A DNA stretch of 64,000 bases. Origin: Lawsonibacter faecis (GTDB lineage: Bacteria > Bacillota > Clostridia > Oscillospirales > Oscillospiraceae). The notes beneath the pieces are model-generated. The model was not told the DNA's origin and ran no database searches. It saw nothing but the letters and a program-made list of their open reading frames with translations. The translations under genes and the position numbers were made by a program. The stretch is from the NCBI RefSeq assembly GCF_014287675.1, contig NZ_JACOPQ010000015.1:1-64000 (forward strand), read 5' to 3'. This document shows positions 16,977 through 25,003 of the stretch, in pieces. How positions within the stretch are numbered: the first letter of the stretch is position 1; the number at the start of each line of letters is the position of its first letter.

Positions 16977-18140
16977 TTACACCACTTTAGCGGCGCGCTT
17001 GCAGGGAGGAGTATTCTTGCTCTTGGCGGCCTTGACGACGCCGTCGACCATGATGATGCTCAGGCCGGGGATGTCGCCGCACTCGAACGCCTCGACGGCG
17101 GTCTCGGCCACGGAGCCCATGGGGGCGTCCATGAACACCAGGTCGGCCTCGCGGCCCACGGCGATCATGCCGGTGTTCAGCCTGTCGTACACCTTGGCGG
17201 AGTTGCCGGTGGCCATGCAGAGGGCGATCTCGCCGGGGATGCCGGAGACGGAGGACACCTGGCAGATGTTGCGCAGGATGCCCAGGGGGATGATGCCGGT
17301 GCCGGAGGGGGCGTCGTTGCCGAAGATGATGCGGCCGAGCTGGCCCTTCTCCTGGGCGCGGCGGGCGACGTAGTCGGTGACCTTGGGGTTGCCGCACTGG
17401 ACAATTTCCATGGCGAAGGTGGTCTCGTCCATCAGCTTGTCAACCTCGTGCAGGGGGATGGCGGTGGGGCCGCCGTTGATGTGGGAGATGACGTCGGGCT
17501 TGGTGGCCATGACCTGCTCGGCGGTGACGGTGGAGGAGCCGGGGATGGAGGTGCCGCCGGTGTGCATCTGCACCTTCATGCCGTTCTTGTGGGCCCACTC
17601 GACCATGGGCGCGGCGTCCTCGGGGTTCTTCACGCTGCCCAGGCCGATCTCGCCGACGGTCCAGACGCCCTCCTTGGCCAGCTCCTCGAAGTCCTTCTCC
17701 ACCAGGCCCTTCTCCAGGATCAGGCTGCCGCCGTGGACCTTCACGCCCGCGGGCTTCAGCGCGGCAAAGGACTTGTGGGCCAGGACGGCCAGCGCCTTAG
17801 TGCCGGCGGGATCCTTGGGACGGCCGGGGGTGTGTACCTCGCCGGCGGAAATGATGGTGGTCACGCCGCCGTGGAGCTCGCCCTCGATGAAGTTGCTGGC
17901 GAACTGGCGGTGGGCGTAGTCGCCCAGGCTGGTGTGGACGTGGGTGTCGAAGAGGCCCGGGGTCACGGTGGAGCCGGCCGCGTCGATGACCTTCTCGGCC
18001 TCGATGCCGCTGGCAACCTCAGCGCCGCCGATGGCGGCGATCTTGCCGTCGGTGACAACGATGGTATCGCCCTTCAGGACGGGATTGTCGATGTCACCGC
18101 TGAGGATGGTGCCGATGTTCTTGATGATAGTAGAGCCCAT
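16977..18140 (-). CDS. ena: Enamidase
   Basis: Amidohydrolase, 387 residues, nearly the same length as E. barkeri enamidase. It hydrolyses 1,4,5,6-tetrahydro-6-oxonicotinate to ammonia and (S)-2-formylglutarate. Metal-site motifs in order are DTHVHTSLGDY (HxH), VHGGSLILEKG, KVQMHTGG, VISHINGG and IFGNDAPSGTG, which are the positions expected for a binuclear Fe/Zn enzyme. AAAGGAG lies 9 nt before ATG 18140. It heads the catabolic genes downstream of the putative transporter; hnr follows after 82 bp. Confidence 0.88.
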   Translation of the reverse strand: MGSTIIKNIGTILSGDIDNPVLKGDTIVVTDGKIAAIGGAEVASGIEAEKVIDAAGSTVTPGLFDTHVHTSLGDYAHRQFASNFIEGELHGGVTTIISAGEVHTPGRPKDPAGTKALAVLAHKSFAALKPAGVKVHGGSLILEKGLVEKDFEELAKEGVWTVGEIGLGSVKNPEDAAPMVEWAHKNGMKVQMHTGGTSIPGSSTVTAEQVMATKPDVISHINGGPTAIPLHEVDKLMDETTFAMEIVQCGNPKVTDYVARRAQEKGQLGRIIFGNDAPSGTGIIPLGILRNICQVSSVSGIPGEIALCMATGNSAKVYDRLNTGMIAVGREADLVFMDAPMGSVAETAVEAFECGDIPGLSIIMVDGVVKAAKSKNTPPCKRAAKVV

Positions 18141-18175
18141 AGTAATTATCTCCTTTCATCTTTAAGCCGGTGTCA

Positions 18176-18310
18176 GAGCGTTTCTGGAAAGCAGCGGAAC
18201 ACCCGAAAACCGCGGTTTTTCGGCAGGCGCGCCGATTTTTCGCGGGCAGGGGCGGTTCCCAGCCGAAAAAACGGATTGCGCGGGCATTTAAATGCTTTTC
18301 AGAAGCGCTC
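18176..18310. repeat. Long-range inverted repeat upstream of enamidase
   Basis: GAGCGTTTCTGGAAAGCA (18176-18193) is the reverse complement of 18293-18310 except for two positions. Between the arms is a further palindrome, CCGAAAACCGCGGTTTTTCGG (about 18203-18223, quoted in part elsewhere). The whole 135 bp unit lies in the 398 bp gap before ena. It could be a miniature mobile element or a leader structure; no coding capacity is evident. Confidence 0.45.
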
Positions 18311-18464
18311 CAAGTCGGCGGTCTACCGCTTCCATGGCAGTTGCGCCTGGAGCCTATATCGCTTCGCCACGCGGCCCGGTCACGGCAAATCCATCCGCGG
18401 CGAGAGCCCGGGGTGCAGCCAGATTCAATGGGGGTCCGGGGTGTCCGCCCAGGCCCGATGCGCT

Positions 18465-18500
18465 GCCGGGGCGCCCGTAATCTGTAACGGGCGCCCCGGC
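18465..18500 (-). terminator. Strong stem-loop after the PTS_EIIC-like gene
   Basis: A perfect 14 bp stem (GCCGGGGCGCCCGT and its complement) with an 8 nt loop lies 39 bp past the stop at 18539. No T-run follows on either strand, so termination is uncertain; it may instead be an RNA end-stabilising hairpin. Confidence 0.45.
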
Positions 18501-18538
18501 GGCGGTCTTAAATATGTAGCCGTCCGGGACCTTTCAGA

Positions 18539-19648
18539 TCAAACCAGCTTGTAGTCGCCTTCCTTGATCCATCCCATTTTCCGCATGAACTCGGAAATCA
18601 CAAATGCGAGAATTGCGGGGAGCACGAAGCAAATCAAAACCATGCCAATCCAGTCCATCGCACCGGGGGTGATGGCTGTCAGGCCCTTCGTGATAGCAGC
18701 CTCGCCAGGGGTCAGCCACCCGGTGACCACACCGATGGGGCCCACCAGGCCGCAGGTGCCCATGCCGGCGGAGACGGGCGCGCCGTTCATGGTCAGCTTG
18801 AAGACGCAGGTGGCGATGGGGCCGGTGATGGCGGCCGCAATCGTGGGCGGCAGCCAGAGTACGGGCTTCTTCAGCAGATTGGGAACCAGCAGCATGGAGG
18901 TGCCCAGGCCGATGGAGGTCAGGCCGCCGACCTTGTTCTCACGATAGGTGCACACCGCGAAGCCGACCATCTGGGCGCAGCAGCCGGCGACAGCCGCGCC
19001 GCCCGCCAGACCCACAAGTCCCAAGGCTGCGCAGATAGCCGCGGAGCTGATGGGGAGGGTGAGCACAATGCCCATGATCACGGACACCAGAATGCCCATC
19101 AGGAACGGCTGCATCTCGGTGGCCCACATGATGACATCGCCGAGGAGGACCGCAACCTGTCCAATGGTGGGCGCCAGGAACTTTGCCAGCAGGACGCCTA
19201 CGAGAATGGTCACAGTGGGTGTGACGAGCAGATCGACGGGGGTGCGCTTGGAGACCAGCTTGCCGAAGAAGATGGCGACCAGGCTGATGAAGTAGACGGC
19301 CAGAGGTCCGCCGCCGCCGCCTAAGGCGTTAGCGGCAAAGCCGACAGTCGCCAGGGAATAGAGGACGTAAGGAGCGCATCCCATGGAGTAGCCGATGGCC
19401 AGGGCCATAGCCGCACCCTGGACCGCGCCGGTGTAGGTGGCGATCTCAAGCAGGAACGCGCCTACCGCGCCGGGGATAAAGCCGCCGATGGTCTTGATGA
19501 TGGTGCCGATGAGCAGCGAGGCAAACAGGCCGTGAGCCATGCCGCCGAGGCCCTGAATGGCGATGCGGTTGAATGAGAACTCGATGTTTTGCTCTTTGAA
19601 ATACTTCTTGATGCCGGTTGGTTCTTGCAATTTGCTCTCTTGAGTCAT
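18539..19648 (-). CDS. Stand-alone PTS_EIIC_2-type membrane permease, candidate nicotinate transporter
   Basis: 369 residues from ATG 19648 (GGGAGGAAA 6 nt upstream). The protein is largely hydrophobic, with roughly ten membrane segments after a short cytoplasmic N-terminus (MTQESKLQEPTGIKKYF). It resembles PF13303 'PTS transporter subunit IIC' proteins, for example GAPVSAGMGTCGLVGPIG near the C-terminus. No EIIA, EIIB, HPr or sugar genes are nearby, so PTS phosphotransfer is unlikely. The gene is divergent from a LysR regulator and heads the nicotinate cluster, suggesting uptake of nicotinate or a related pyridine. Substrate assignment is inference. Confidence 0.65.
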   Translation of the reverse strand: MTQESKLQEPTGIKKYFKEQNIEFSFNRIAIQGLGGMAHGLFASLLIGTIIKTIGGFIPGAVGAFLLEIATYTGAVQGAAMALAIGYSMGCAPYVLYSLATVGFAANALGGGGGPLAVYFISLVAIFFGKLVSKRTPVDLLVTPTVTILVGVLLAKFLAPTIGQVAVLLGDVIMWATEMQPFLMGILVSVIMGIVLTLPISSAAICAALGLVGLAGGAAVAGCCAQMVGFAVCTYRENKVGGLTSIGLGTSMLLVPNLLKKPVLWLPPTIAAAITGPIATCVFKLTMNGAPVSAGMGTCGLVGPIGVVTGWLTPGEAAITKGLTAITPGAMDWIGMVLICFVLPAILAFVISEFMRKMGWIKEGDYKLV

Positions 19649-19708
19649 GAAATTTCCTCCCTCTCGTTTTTTGCGCTTTGCGTCAGGATTCGCGGGGGCG
19701 GTGCCAGC

Positions 19709-19773
19709 ATTATAAAGGTGCATCTGGGGGATACACATTTATAATCATCATAAAGCGTACCTGGGGGATACGC
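19709..19773 (-). promoter_or_regulatory. Two operator-like repeats over the transporter promoter
   Basis: Two copies of a dyad, GTGCATCTGGGGGATACAC (19718-19736) and GCGTACCTGGGGGATACGC (19755-19773), lie 37 bp apart. Each is flanked by ATAAAG and TTATAA. A TATAAT box on the minus strand (19709-19714) lies next to the first site. The layout fits binding sites for the divergent LysR protein. The rest of the 487 bp intergenic region is AT-rich near the lysR start, with no other clear signal. Confidence 0.55.
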
Positions 19774-20135
19774 GTTATAACCGGTGTTTTTTCGCCGCAA
19801 AATGCCGGCGAACGGTGACTTTTCCGTGCATCGAGGGTATTTCCCGCCGAAAGGGTCAAATATCAGTTGGTGTTGCATTTTATATGAAATGCATTTATAA
19901 TTAAAAATAATGAAAGGGCCCCGCTTTTTGCCGCGCCCAGCGCCTCCTGCAATGCGTAAAACCCCTGTCGTTTGGTTCTTTTATGGAATGTTGGCGTTTT
20001 GTACTTCCATGTTGTACTATAGCATTTTGTTGTCCCTTTTTCAAATACATTTATGTTTTTAAAAGCCCAACATATATATTTTTTATATATTTATCTTGTA
20101 TAAATCAGTACATTTTAGGGATGGTGTTTTGTGCA

Positions 20136-21020
20136 ATGACGCTAAAGCAGCTTGAGTACTTCCTGGAGATTGCCAAAATGGGGAGCGTCACCCGGGCGGC
20201 CCAGAGCCTGAATATTTCCCAGCCGCCCCTGAGCCTTCAGCTCAAAGCCCTGGAGGAGGAGCTGGGCGCCCCCCTCTTTCTCCGCGACAAGCGCCGCCTG
20301 GACATCACCCCAGAGGGGCGGCTCCTGCGGGAGCGTGCTCAGGCCATTCTCGCACTGCTGGAGGAGACCGCCTGGGACATCCAGGCCGTCTCCCAGGAGA
20401 AGCAGGTGGTCATCCGCATCGCCACCATCGGCTCGGTGAACAACCGCCTTCTGCCGGATAAAATCTCTCAGTTCTGCACCCGGTATCCCTATGTAAACTT
20501 TCAGGTCATCGAGGGCCGGACCGATACCGTGCTCGCCTCCCTCACCGAGGGCCACGCCGACCTGGGCTTCGTCCGGGAGCCCTTCAACGTCTCCTCCTTC
20601 CGCATGGTTCCCATCCGGGACCCGGCCCTCCCCCCCGACGAGCTGGACTACTTCGTCACCATCGCCAAGCCCCATTTCTACGACGCACCCGGCAGCAGCC
20701 CCATCACTCTGGAGGAGCTTCAGGACAAACCCCTGGTCACCCACCGCCGCTACCGGGAGATGCTGGTCAGCGCCTGCCGCAAGAAGGGCTTCAGCCCCCA
20801 TATCATCTGCGAGAACGACGAGATCCAGTCCTCCCTCAGCTGGGCCCGGGCGGGCATCGGCATCGCCATCGCCCCCTATACCTCCGCCGTGCTCAACGAC
20901 GACTCCAGTCTGGTCATCCGCCGCCTGGAGTCCATGACCTTCAGCCCCCGGGTCTGTCTGGTGTGGAATCAGTCCATGAAGCTCTCCTCCGAGGCCCTGG
21001 CCTTTATCAATCTATTATAG
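20136..21020 (+). CDS. LysR-family transcriptional regulator
   Basis: 294 residues with an N-terminal winged helix-turn-helix (MTLKQLEYFLEIAKMGSVTR, recognition helix around AQSLNISQPPLSLQL) and a C-terminal effector domain. ATG 20136 gives the standard family N-terminus; the frame is open further upstream and an ATG at 20121 is an alternative. The gene is divergent from the putative transporter and the rest of the nicotinate cluster, so it is the likely regulator, with nicotinate or an intermediate as co-inducer. That ligand is inference. Confidence 0.85.
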   Translation: MTLKQLEYFLEIAKMGSVTRAAQSLNISQPPLSLQLKALEEELGAPLFLRDKRRLDITPEGRLLRERAQAILALLEETAWDIQAVSQEKQVVIRIATIGSVNNRLLPDKISQFCTRYPYVNFQVIEGRTDTVLASLTEGHADLGFVREPFNVSSFRMVPIRDPALPPDELDYFVTIAKPHFYDAPGSSPITLEELQDKPLVTHRRYREMLVSACRKKGFSPHIICENDEIQSSLSWARAGIGIAIAPYTSAVLNDDSSLVIRRLESMTFSPRVCLVWNQSMKLSSEALAFINLL

Positions 21021-21070
21021 GTCCGTCCATAAAAGACCCGCCGACTCCGTCTCTCCCCTCCCAATTATTC

Positions 21071-21104
21071 AAAAGGGCGGGCAGCTCTCGCTGCCCGCCC
21101 TTTT
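21071..21104. terminator. Bidirectional terminator between lysR and gdhA
   Basis: A perfect stem with A-tract and T-tract (AAAAGGGCGGGCAG ... CTGCCCGCCCTTTT) and a 6 nt loop separates convergent genes. It should work on both strands. Confidence 0.85.
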
Positions 21105-21130
21105 CGACGGTTTCTGTCAATATCGAATTC

Positions 21131-22468
21131 TTACACCCAGCCCTGGGCCAGCATGGCGTCGGCCACCTTGAGGAACGCGGCCACATTGGCGCCCAGGACG
21201 TAGTCCTCGGGCGTCTTGCCGTACTCCTCGGCGGCGGCGGACATGTTTTGGTAGATGTTCGCCATGATATCCTTGAGGCGTCCGTCCACCTCCTCGAAGG
21301 TCCAGGACAGGCGCAGGCTGTTCTGGCTCATCTCCAGGGCGGAGACGGCCACGCCGCCGGCATTGGCTGCCTTGGAGGGAACAAAGAGGATGCCCGCCTC
21401 GGCGAAGGCTTCCATAGCCTCCAGGGTAGAGGGCATGTTGGACCCCTCGGTGACCATCCAGCAGCCGTTCTTCAGCAGGCTCTTGGCGGCGTCCAGGTCA
21501 ATCTCGTTCTGGGTGGCGCAGGGGAGGGCGATATCGCAGGGCACGGACCAGATACCGTGGCAGCCGTCGTGGTATTCGGCATTGGGGTGGCCATCCAGGT
21601 ACTCTTTAATCCGGGCGCGGCGGACCTCCTTGATGTCCTGAATCGCCGCGACGTCCACGCCGTCCCTGTCGACAATATAGCCGTTGGAGTCGCACATGGC
21701 CACCACGGTGGCGCCCAGCTCGGCGGCCTTCTGGGCGGCGTAAATCGCCACGTTGCCGGAGCCGGAGACAATGACCTTCTTGCCCGCGAAGCTCTTGCCC
21801 TTGTGGGCGAGGACTTCGTTTGCCAGGTACACCACGCCGTAACCGGTGGCCTGGGTCCGGGCCAGAGAGCCGCCGTAGGTCAGGCCCTTGCCGGTGAGGA
21901 CGCCGCAGTACTGGCCGGTGATGCGCTTATACTGACCGTAGAGGTAGCCGATCTCCCGGCCGCCCACGCCGATATCGCCGGCGGGCACGTCGCAGTCGGG
22001 GCCGATATGGCGGTAGAGCTCGGTCATGAAGCTCTGGCAGAAGCGCATCACCTCGTCGTCGCTCTTGCCCTTGGGGTCGAAGTCGCTGCCGCCCTTGCCG
22101 CCGCCGATGGGCAGGCCGGTGAGGGAGTTTTTGAAGATCTGCTCGAAGCCCAGGAACTTCATAATGCTCTGGTTCACGCTGGGGTGAAAGCGCAGTCCGC
22201 CCTTGTAGGGGCCGATGGCGCTGTTGAACTGGACGCGGAAGCCCCGGTTGATCTGATACTCGCCCTTGTCGTCAATCCAGGGCACCCGGAAGGAGACGAT
22301 CCGCTCGGGCTCCACAATCCGCTCCAGGATCTTGGCTTTCCTGTACTCGGGGCGGCGCTCCACCACGGGGCGCAGGGAGTTTAAAACCTCGGTGATGGTC
22401 TGCAGAAATTCGGGCTCGTAGGCATTCTTTTCCTTGACGGCCGTCAGTACCTGATCCACATAATCCAT
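21131..22468 (-). CDS. gdhA: Glutamate dehydrogenase, hexameric
   Basis: 445 residues, the usual size of the hexameric GDH50 type. It interconverts glutamate and 2-oxoglutarate plus ammonia. Family motifs are PYKGGLRFHPSVN, GLPIGGGKGGSDFDPKGKSD with the catalytic lysine region, PAGDIGVGGREIG and the nucleotide fold VIVSGSGNVAIYAAQKA. AGGAGG precedes the ATG. NADP specificity is likely but not certain from sequence. It is transcribed alone from a promoter about 210 bp upstream. Confidence 0.95.
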   Translation of the reverse strand: MDYVDQVLTAVKEKNAYEPEFLQTITEVLNSLRPVVERRPEYRKAKILERIVEPERIVSFRVPWIDDKGEYQINRGFRVQFNSAIGPYKGGLRFHPSVNQSIMKFLGFEQIFKNSLTGLPIGGGKGGSDFDPKGKSDDEVMRFCQSFMTELYRHIGPDCDVPAGDIGVGGREIGYLYGQYKRITGQYCGVLTGKGLTYGGSLARTQATGYGVVYLANEVLAHKGKSFAGKKVIVSGSGNVAIYAAQKAAELGATVVAMCDSNGYIVDRDGVDVAAIQDIKEVRRARIKEYLDGHPNAEYHDGCHGIWSVPCDIALPCATQNEIDLDAAKSLLKNGCWMVTEGSNMPSTLEAMEAFAEAGILFVPSKAANAGGVAVSALEMSQNSLRLSWTFEEVDGRLKDIMANIYQNMSAAAEEYGKTPEDYVLGANVAAFLKVADAMLAQGWV

Positions 22469-22671
22469 AGTGCAATACCTCCTGAAAAATGGTCGCCGGG
22501 CCAGCCGCGGTCCGCCCTTGGGCCCCGTTTTCCGGCAATTGTTAACTGTCGGGTCAGTTTCTCCGCCTGCCCGAGCTCCGCCGGACAGGAGGCGCGCTGC
22601 CGCGCCTCCTTGCGCACAGCCGCACTCGTGCGGACTGCCGCGGACATGTGTCCGCCTGCGGCCCGCTTCGA
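22469..22671 (-). promoter_or_regulatory. Structured 5' leader of gdhA
   Basis: About 200 nt of untranslated leader contains three consecutive hairpins on the minus strand: CGGACATGTCCG-type, CCGCAC-GA-GTGCGG, and GAGGCGCG-GCA-CGCGCCTC. The SD sequence follows about 100 nt later. It matches no riboswitch class that I recognise. Confidence 0.4.
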
Positions 22672-22679
22672 TATCCCTT

Positions 22680-22710
22680 AGTATACTGTCTTACCCCCGG
22701 TCTCTGTCAA
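22680..22710 (-). promoter_or_regulatory. Sigma-70-type promoter of gdhA
   Basis: On the minus strand TTGACA (22705-22710) is followed after 19 nt by TATACT (22680-22685). The boxes are near-consensus; the spacer is slightly long. Confidence 0.6.
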
Positions 22711-22754
22711 TAGTTTTTTACAAAAAAATAACTGTTTTTTGCAAGTAGTTTTTG

Positions 22755-22814
22755 TCATCCCTGCAAAAGAGCGCCCAATACCGGTGGTATCGGGCGCTCT
22801 TTCCGCAGGGATGA
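22755..22814 (-). terminator. Two-tier hairpin after the SSB-like gene
   Basis: An outer stem (TCATCCCTGC/GCAGGGATGA) encloses an inner stem (AAGAGCGCCC/GGGCGCTCTT) with a 15 nt apical hairpin. It lies 47 bp past the stop at 22862. The inner stem is flanked by A-tract and T-tract, so a terminator role is likely. Confidence 0.65.
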
Positions 22815-22861
22815 CTGTGTGTAACGTCAAACGACTATCACGCTAAAGCAACATCTTTTTG

Positions 22862-23491
22862 TCAAGCTGACGGTTTTCCCTCTTCCCCGGCCTGTTCCAG
22901 CTTCATGACGGAGATCTCATAGGCGGTCTTCTCCACGCTCTCGCCGTCGAATACCTTGGTATACTTCCGGCTCTGGAACCGTCCCTCGATATGAACCGCA
23001 TCCCCCACGCCCAGGGCGCCGCAGCGCTGGGCCAGGGCTCCCCAGGCGATGCAGGGCAGATAGTCCGCACGCCCGTACCGGCGGTTCACCGCCAGCATCA
23101 GATCGCAGATCTCCCGACCCAGCGGGGTATGCCGGAGGATAGGCGGCTTGCAGAGCACGCCGACCAGTTCCAGGGTGTTCAGGTGCTCCCCCTCGGCGCG
23201 GACAAGGGTGCGGGCGTAGAGGGAGATGACCAGGCGGCTTCCCTTGCCGCTCTTATTATTAAAGGAGCGGACCTCCCCCTCCACCTCCACGCACGTCCCC
23301 TCGCCCACCGGGCAGTCCGACAGCAGCTCGCCGGAGACGATGACGTTCACCCGGTCCTCCGAGCCTGAGAGGCGCAGCACCGCCAGGGGGAAGGTCCAAT
23401 AGATCATGCCGTGGTTTTCGTGGGAGACCACGGGGGCCGCCGCCGCCGTTCCCCGTAGTACGGCCCGATTTACGTTCCAATCTGTCTGCAT
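22862..23491 (-). CDS. SSB-like protein with two OB-fold domains
   Basis: 209 residues. Residues 5-100 read as one OB-like domain (VNRAVLRGT, then VNVIVSGEL and VEVEGEVRSF). Residues 103-200 read as a second, SSB/PriB-like one (NTLELVGVLCKPPILRHTPL, LMLAVNRRYGRADYLPCIAW, VHIEGRFQSRKYTKV). There is no acidic SSB C-terminal tip. It would bind single-stranded nucleic acid; its role relative to the housekeeping SSB is unknown. GAGGAAACGG precedes the ATG, and the gene is monocistronic. Confidence 0.7.
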   Translation of the reverse strand: MQTDWNVNRAVLRGTAAAAPVVSHENHGMIYWTFPLAVLRLSGSEDRVNVIVSGELLSDCPVGEGTCVEVEGEVRSFNNKSGKGSRLVISLYARTLVRAEGEHLNTLELVGVLCKPPILRHTPLGREICDLMLAVNRRYGRADYLPCIAWGALAQRCGALGVGDAVHIEGRFQSRKYTKVFDGESVEKTAYEISVMKLEQAGEEGKPSA

Positions 23492-23549
23492 ACCGTTTCC
23501 TCACTCCCGCATTTCTGATGGTACCCGATATATATGCGGGTTTGTCCCC

Positions 23550-24116
23550 TTATATGCTGGGGTCGGCAGAAACGTCCTGCTCCAGGCGGGACTTCACGAA
23601 GCCTATCAGCTTTTCGGTCTCCCTATTCGTCACCTTCACGCCGTCAATCCGGTTCCCGTCGGCGACGCGCAGCTTCAGCGCCTCCAGATCGGCGGTATTG
23701 TCGGTGCTCAGGCCGTTGATAAACAGGATGACCCGCTTGCCGGAGAAGCGGTGGTCCTCCAGGTATTTATGCAGGGGCTTGGCCGTCTCGCCCATATAGA
23801 CCGGCGTGCCGAACACCAGCAGGTCAAAGTCCACGGGGTCGTACTCCACTTGGTCCGAGGGGTGGTTCACCGTGACGGCGTACCCCTCTCCCGCCAGGGA
23901 CCGGGCCAGCTCCTCCACCTGAGGGACATTGTGTCTTCCGTTGGAGGGCTGGTAGAGGATCAGGGCCCTCTTCTCCCCCGATCCAAACCGCTTCTCATCA
24001 GGCCTCCTCCAGCTGTCCCGGCGGCCCATGGACAGTTTGAAGAAGATCATCGCCCCCACCGCGCAGATGGCCAGCAGGGCCAGGATGCCCAGCAGGACAT
24101 ATAAAAGAATGCTCAC
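23550..24116 (-). CDS. Membrane-anchored flavodoxin-like protein
   Basis: 188 residues from GTG 24116 (GGAGGG 6 nt upstream). The N-terminus is one transmembrane helix (about residues 3-27), followed by a cytosolic flavodoxin-like domain: RALILYQPSNGRHNVPQVEE for the FMN phosphate loop and LLVFGTPVYMGETAKPLHKY for the second FMN loop. The phosphate loop is poor in Ser/Thr compared with classical flavodoxins. It resembles protoporphyrinogen-oxidase-type flavodoxins, but no haem genes are near. Function is not assigned. Confidence 0.65.
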   Translation of the reverse strand: MSILLYVLLGILALLAICAVGAMIFFKLSMGRRDSWRRPDEKRFGSGEKRALILYQPSNGRHNVPQVEELARSLAGEGYAVTVNHPSDQVEYDPVDFDLLVFGTPVYMGETAKPLHKYLEDHRFSGKRVILFINGLSTDNTADLEALKLRVADGNRIDGVKVTNRETEKLIGFVKSRLEQDVSADPSI

Positions 24117-24304
24117 GGATTGCCCTCCCTTTTCTCACGATATCCTATACATACGCACAGCGCTTGGCGGCACAAGGCTCCGCCGGAAGGTGGATGCGCC
24201 ATAAACCCGGGTGCCAAAACCGAATCGCGCTTATCATGCCAGGACAGTATATCACGCCCCGCCGAAGCCTCCATAGAAATTAGATTAAAATTCTCTGAAT
24301 TGCC

Positions 24305-24362
24305 TTGACAGCAAAACATTGTTACGTTATGCTGTGCTTGTCAAAACAAAACATTGTTACGT
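24305..24362 (+). promoter_or_regulatory. Promoter with two operator repeats upstream of the DUF4004 gene
   Basis: TTGACA (24305-24310), a 17 nt spacer and TATGCT (24328-24333) form a near-consensus promoter. The 16-mer AAAACATTGTTACGTT occurs twice, at about 24312-24327 inside the spacer and about 24348-24363 just after the expected start site, 36 bp apart. Its core AACATTGTTACGTT is a near-palindrome. This is a classic repressor layout; the MerR-like protein encoded next is the natural candidate. Confidence 0.65.
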
Positions 24363-24376
24363 TTCGAGGTGATGGC

Positions 24377-24991
24377 ATGGACCTGATCTCCAAAAAAGAG
24401 CTCCTGGCCGTGACGGGTATCTCCTACGGACAGCTCTATCGCTGGAAGAGGGAGCGGCTTATCCCGGAGGAGTGGTTCATCAAGCAGTCGGCCTATACCG
24501 GACAGGAGACCTTCTTTCCCCGGCAGCAGATACTCAGCCGGGTGCAGACCATTTTGGACGCCAAGGACAAATACTCCCTGGAGGAGCTGGCCAACCTCCT
24601 CTCTCCCGAGACCTCCCCGGGCTTCCGCTCGGCGGAGGGGCTTAAATCCATGGAGGAGATCGACCCCACTCTTCTGCCCGTGATTCAGTCGCTCTACGGC
24701 CGGGAGAACTACGAGTTTTTCGACGTGGTGCTCTTCGCCACGGTCACCAGGGCCGCACACGCCCTCTCCCTGCCGGATTACGGCATGCGGGATCTGCTGA
24801 TCAGGGCCGCCTCGGCGGCTATCCCCGTCCAGCGGACGGTGGATTTGACTCTGACCGTCTTCAGGGCCGAGGGCAAAATTCATGCGCTCCTGTCCAAAGC
24901 TGCCGCGCCCCTCTCGCTGGACAGCGATTTGCCCGTCCTGGGAAGCTGGGACCTGAGCGAGCTGGCGGGCAAGCTCAAGCTGAAATATTAG
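24377..24991 (+). CDS. DUF4004/YhbD-like regulator with MerR-type HTH
   Basis: 204 residues from ATG 24377 (GAGGTG 5 nt upstream). The N-terminal 75 residues read as a MerR-like DNA-binding domain (ISKKELLAVTGISYGQLYRW, then RQQILSRVQTILDAKDKYSL); the rest is an alpha-helical DUF4004 region. In Bacillus, yhbD lies next to bactofilin genes, and the same pairing occurs here with a 12 bp gap to the bactofilin. It probably autoregulates through the two upstream repeats. Confidence 0.7.
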   Translation: MDLISKKELLAVTGISYGQLYRWKRERLIPEEWFIKQSAYTGQETFFPRQQILSRVQTILDAKDKYSLEELANLLSPETSPGFRSAEGLKSMEEIDPTLLPVIQSLYGRENYEFFDVVLFATVTRAAHALSLPDYGMRDLLIRAASAAIPVQRTVDLTLTVFRAEGKIHALLSKAAAPLSLDSDLPVLGSWDLSELAGKLKLKY

Positions 24992-25003
24992 GAGGTTATC
25001 ACG

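Noticed and set aside
18539..19648. A functional sugar PTS
   Set aside because: No EIIA, EIIB or sugar-metabolism gene is nearby; only the membrane fold is shared.
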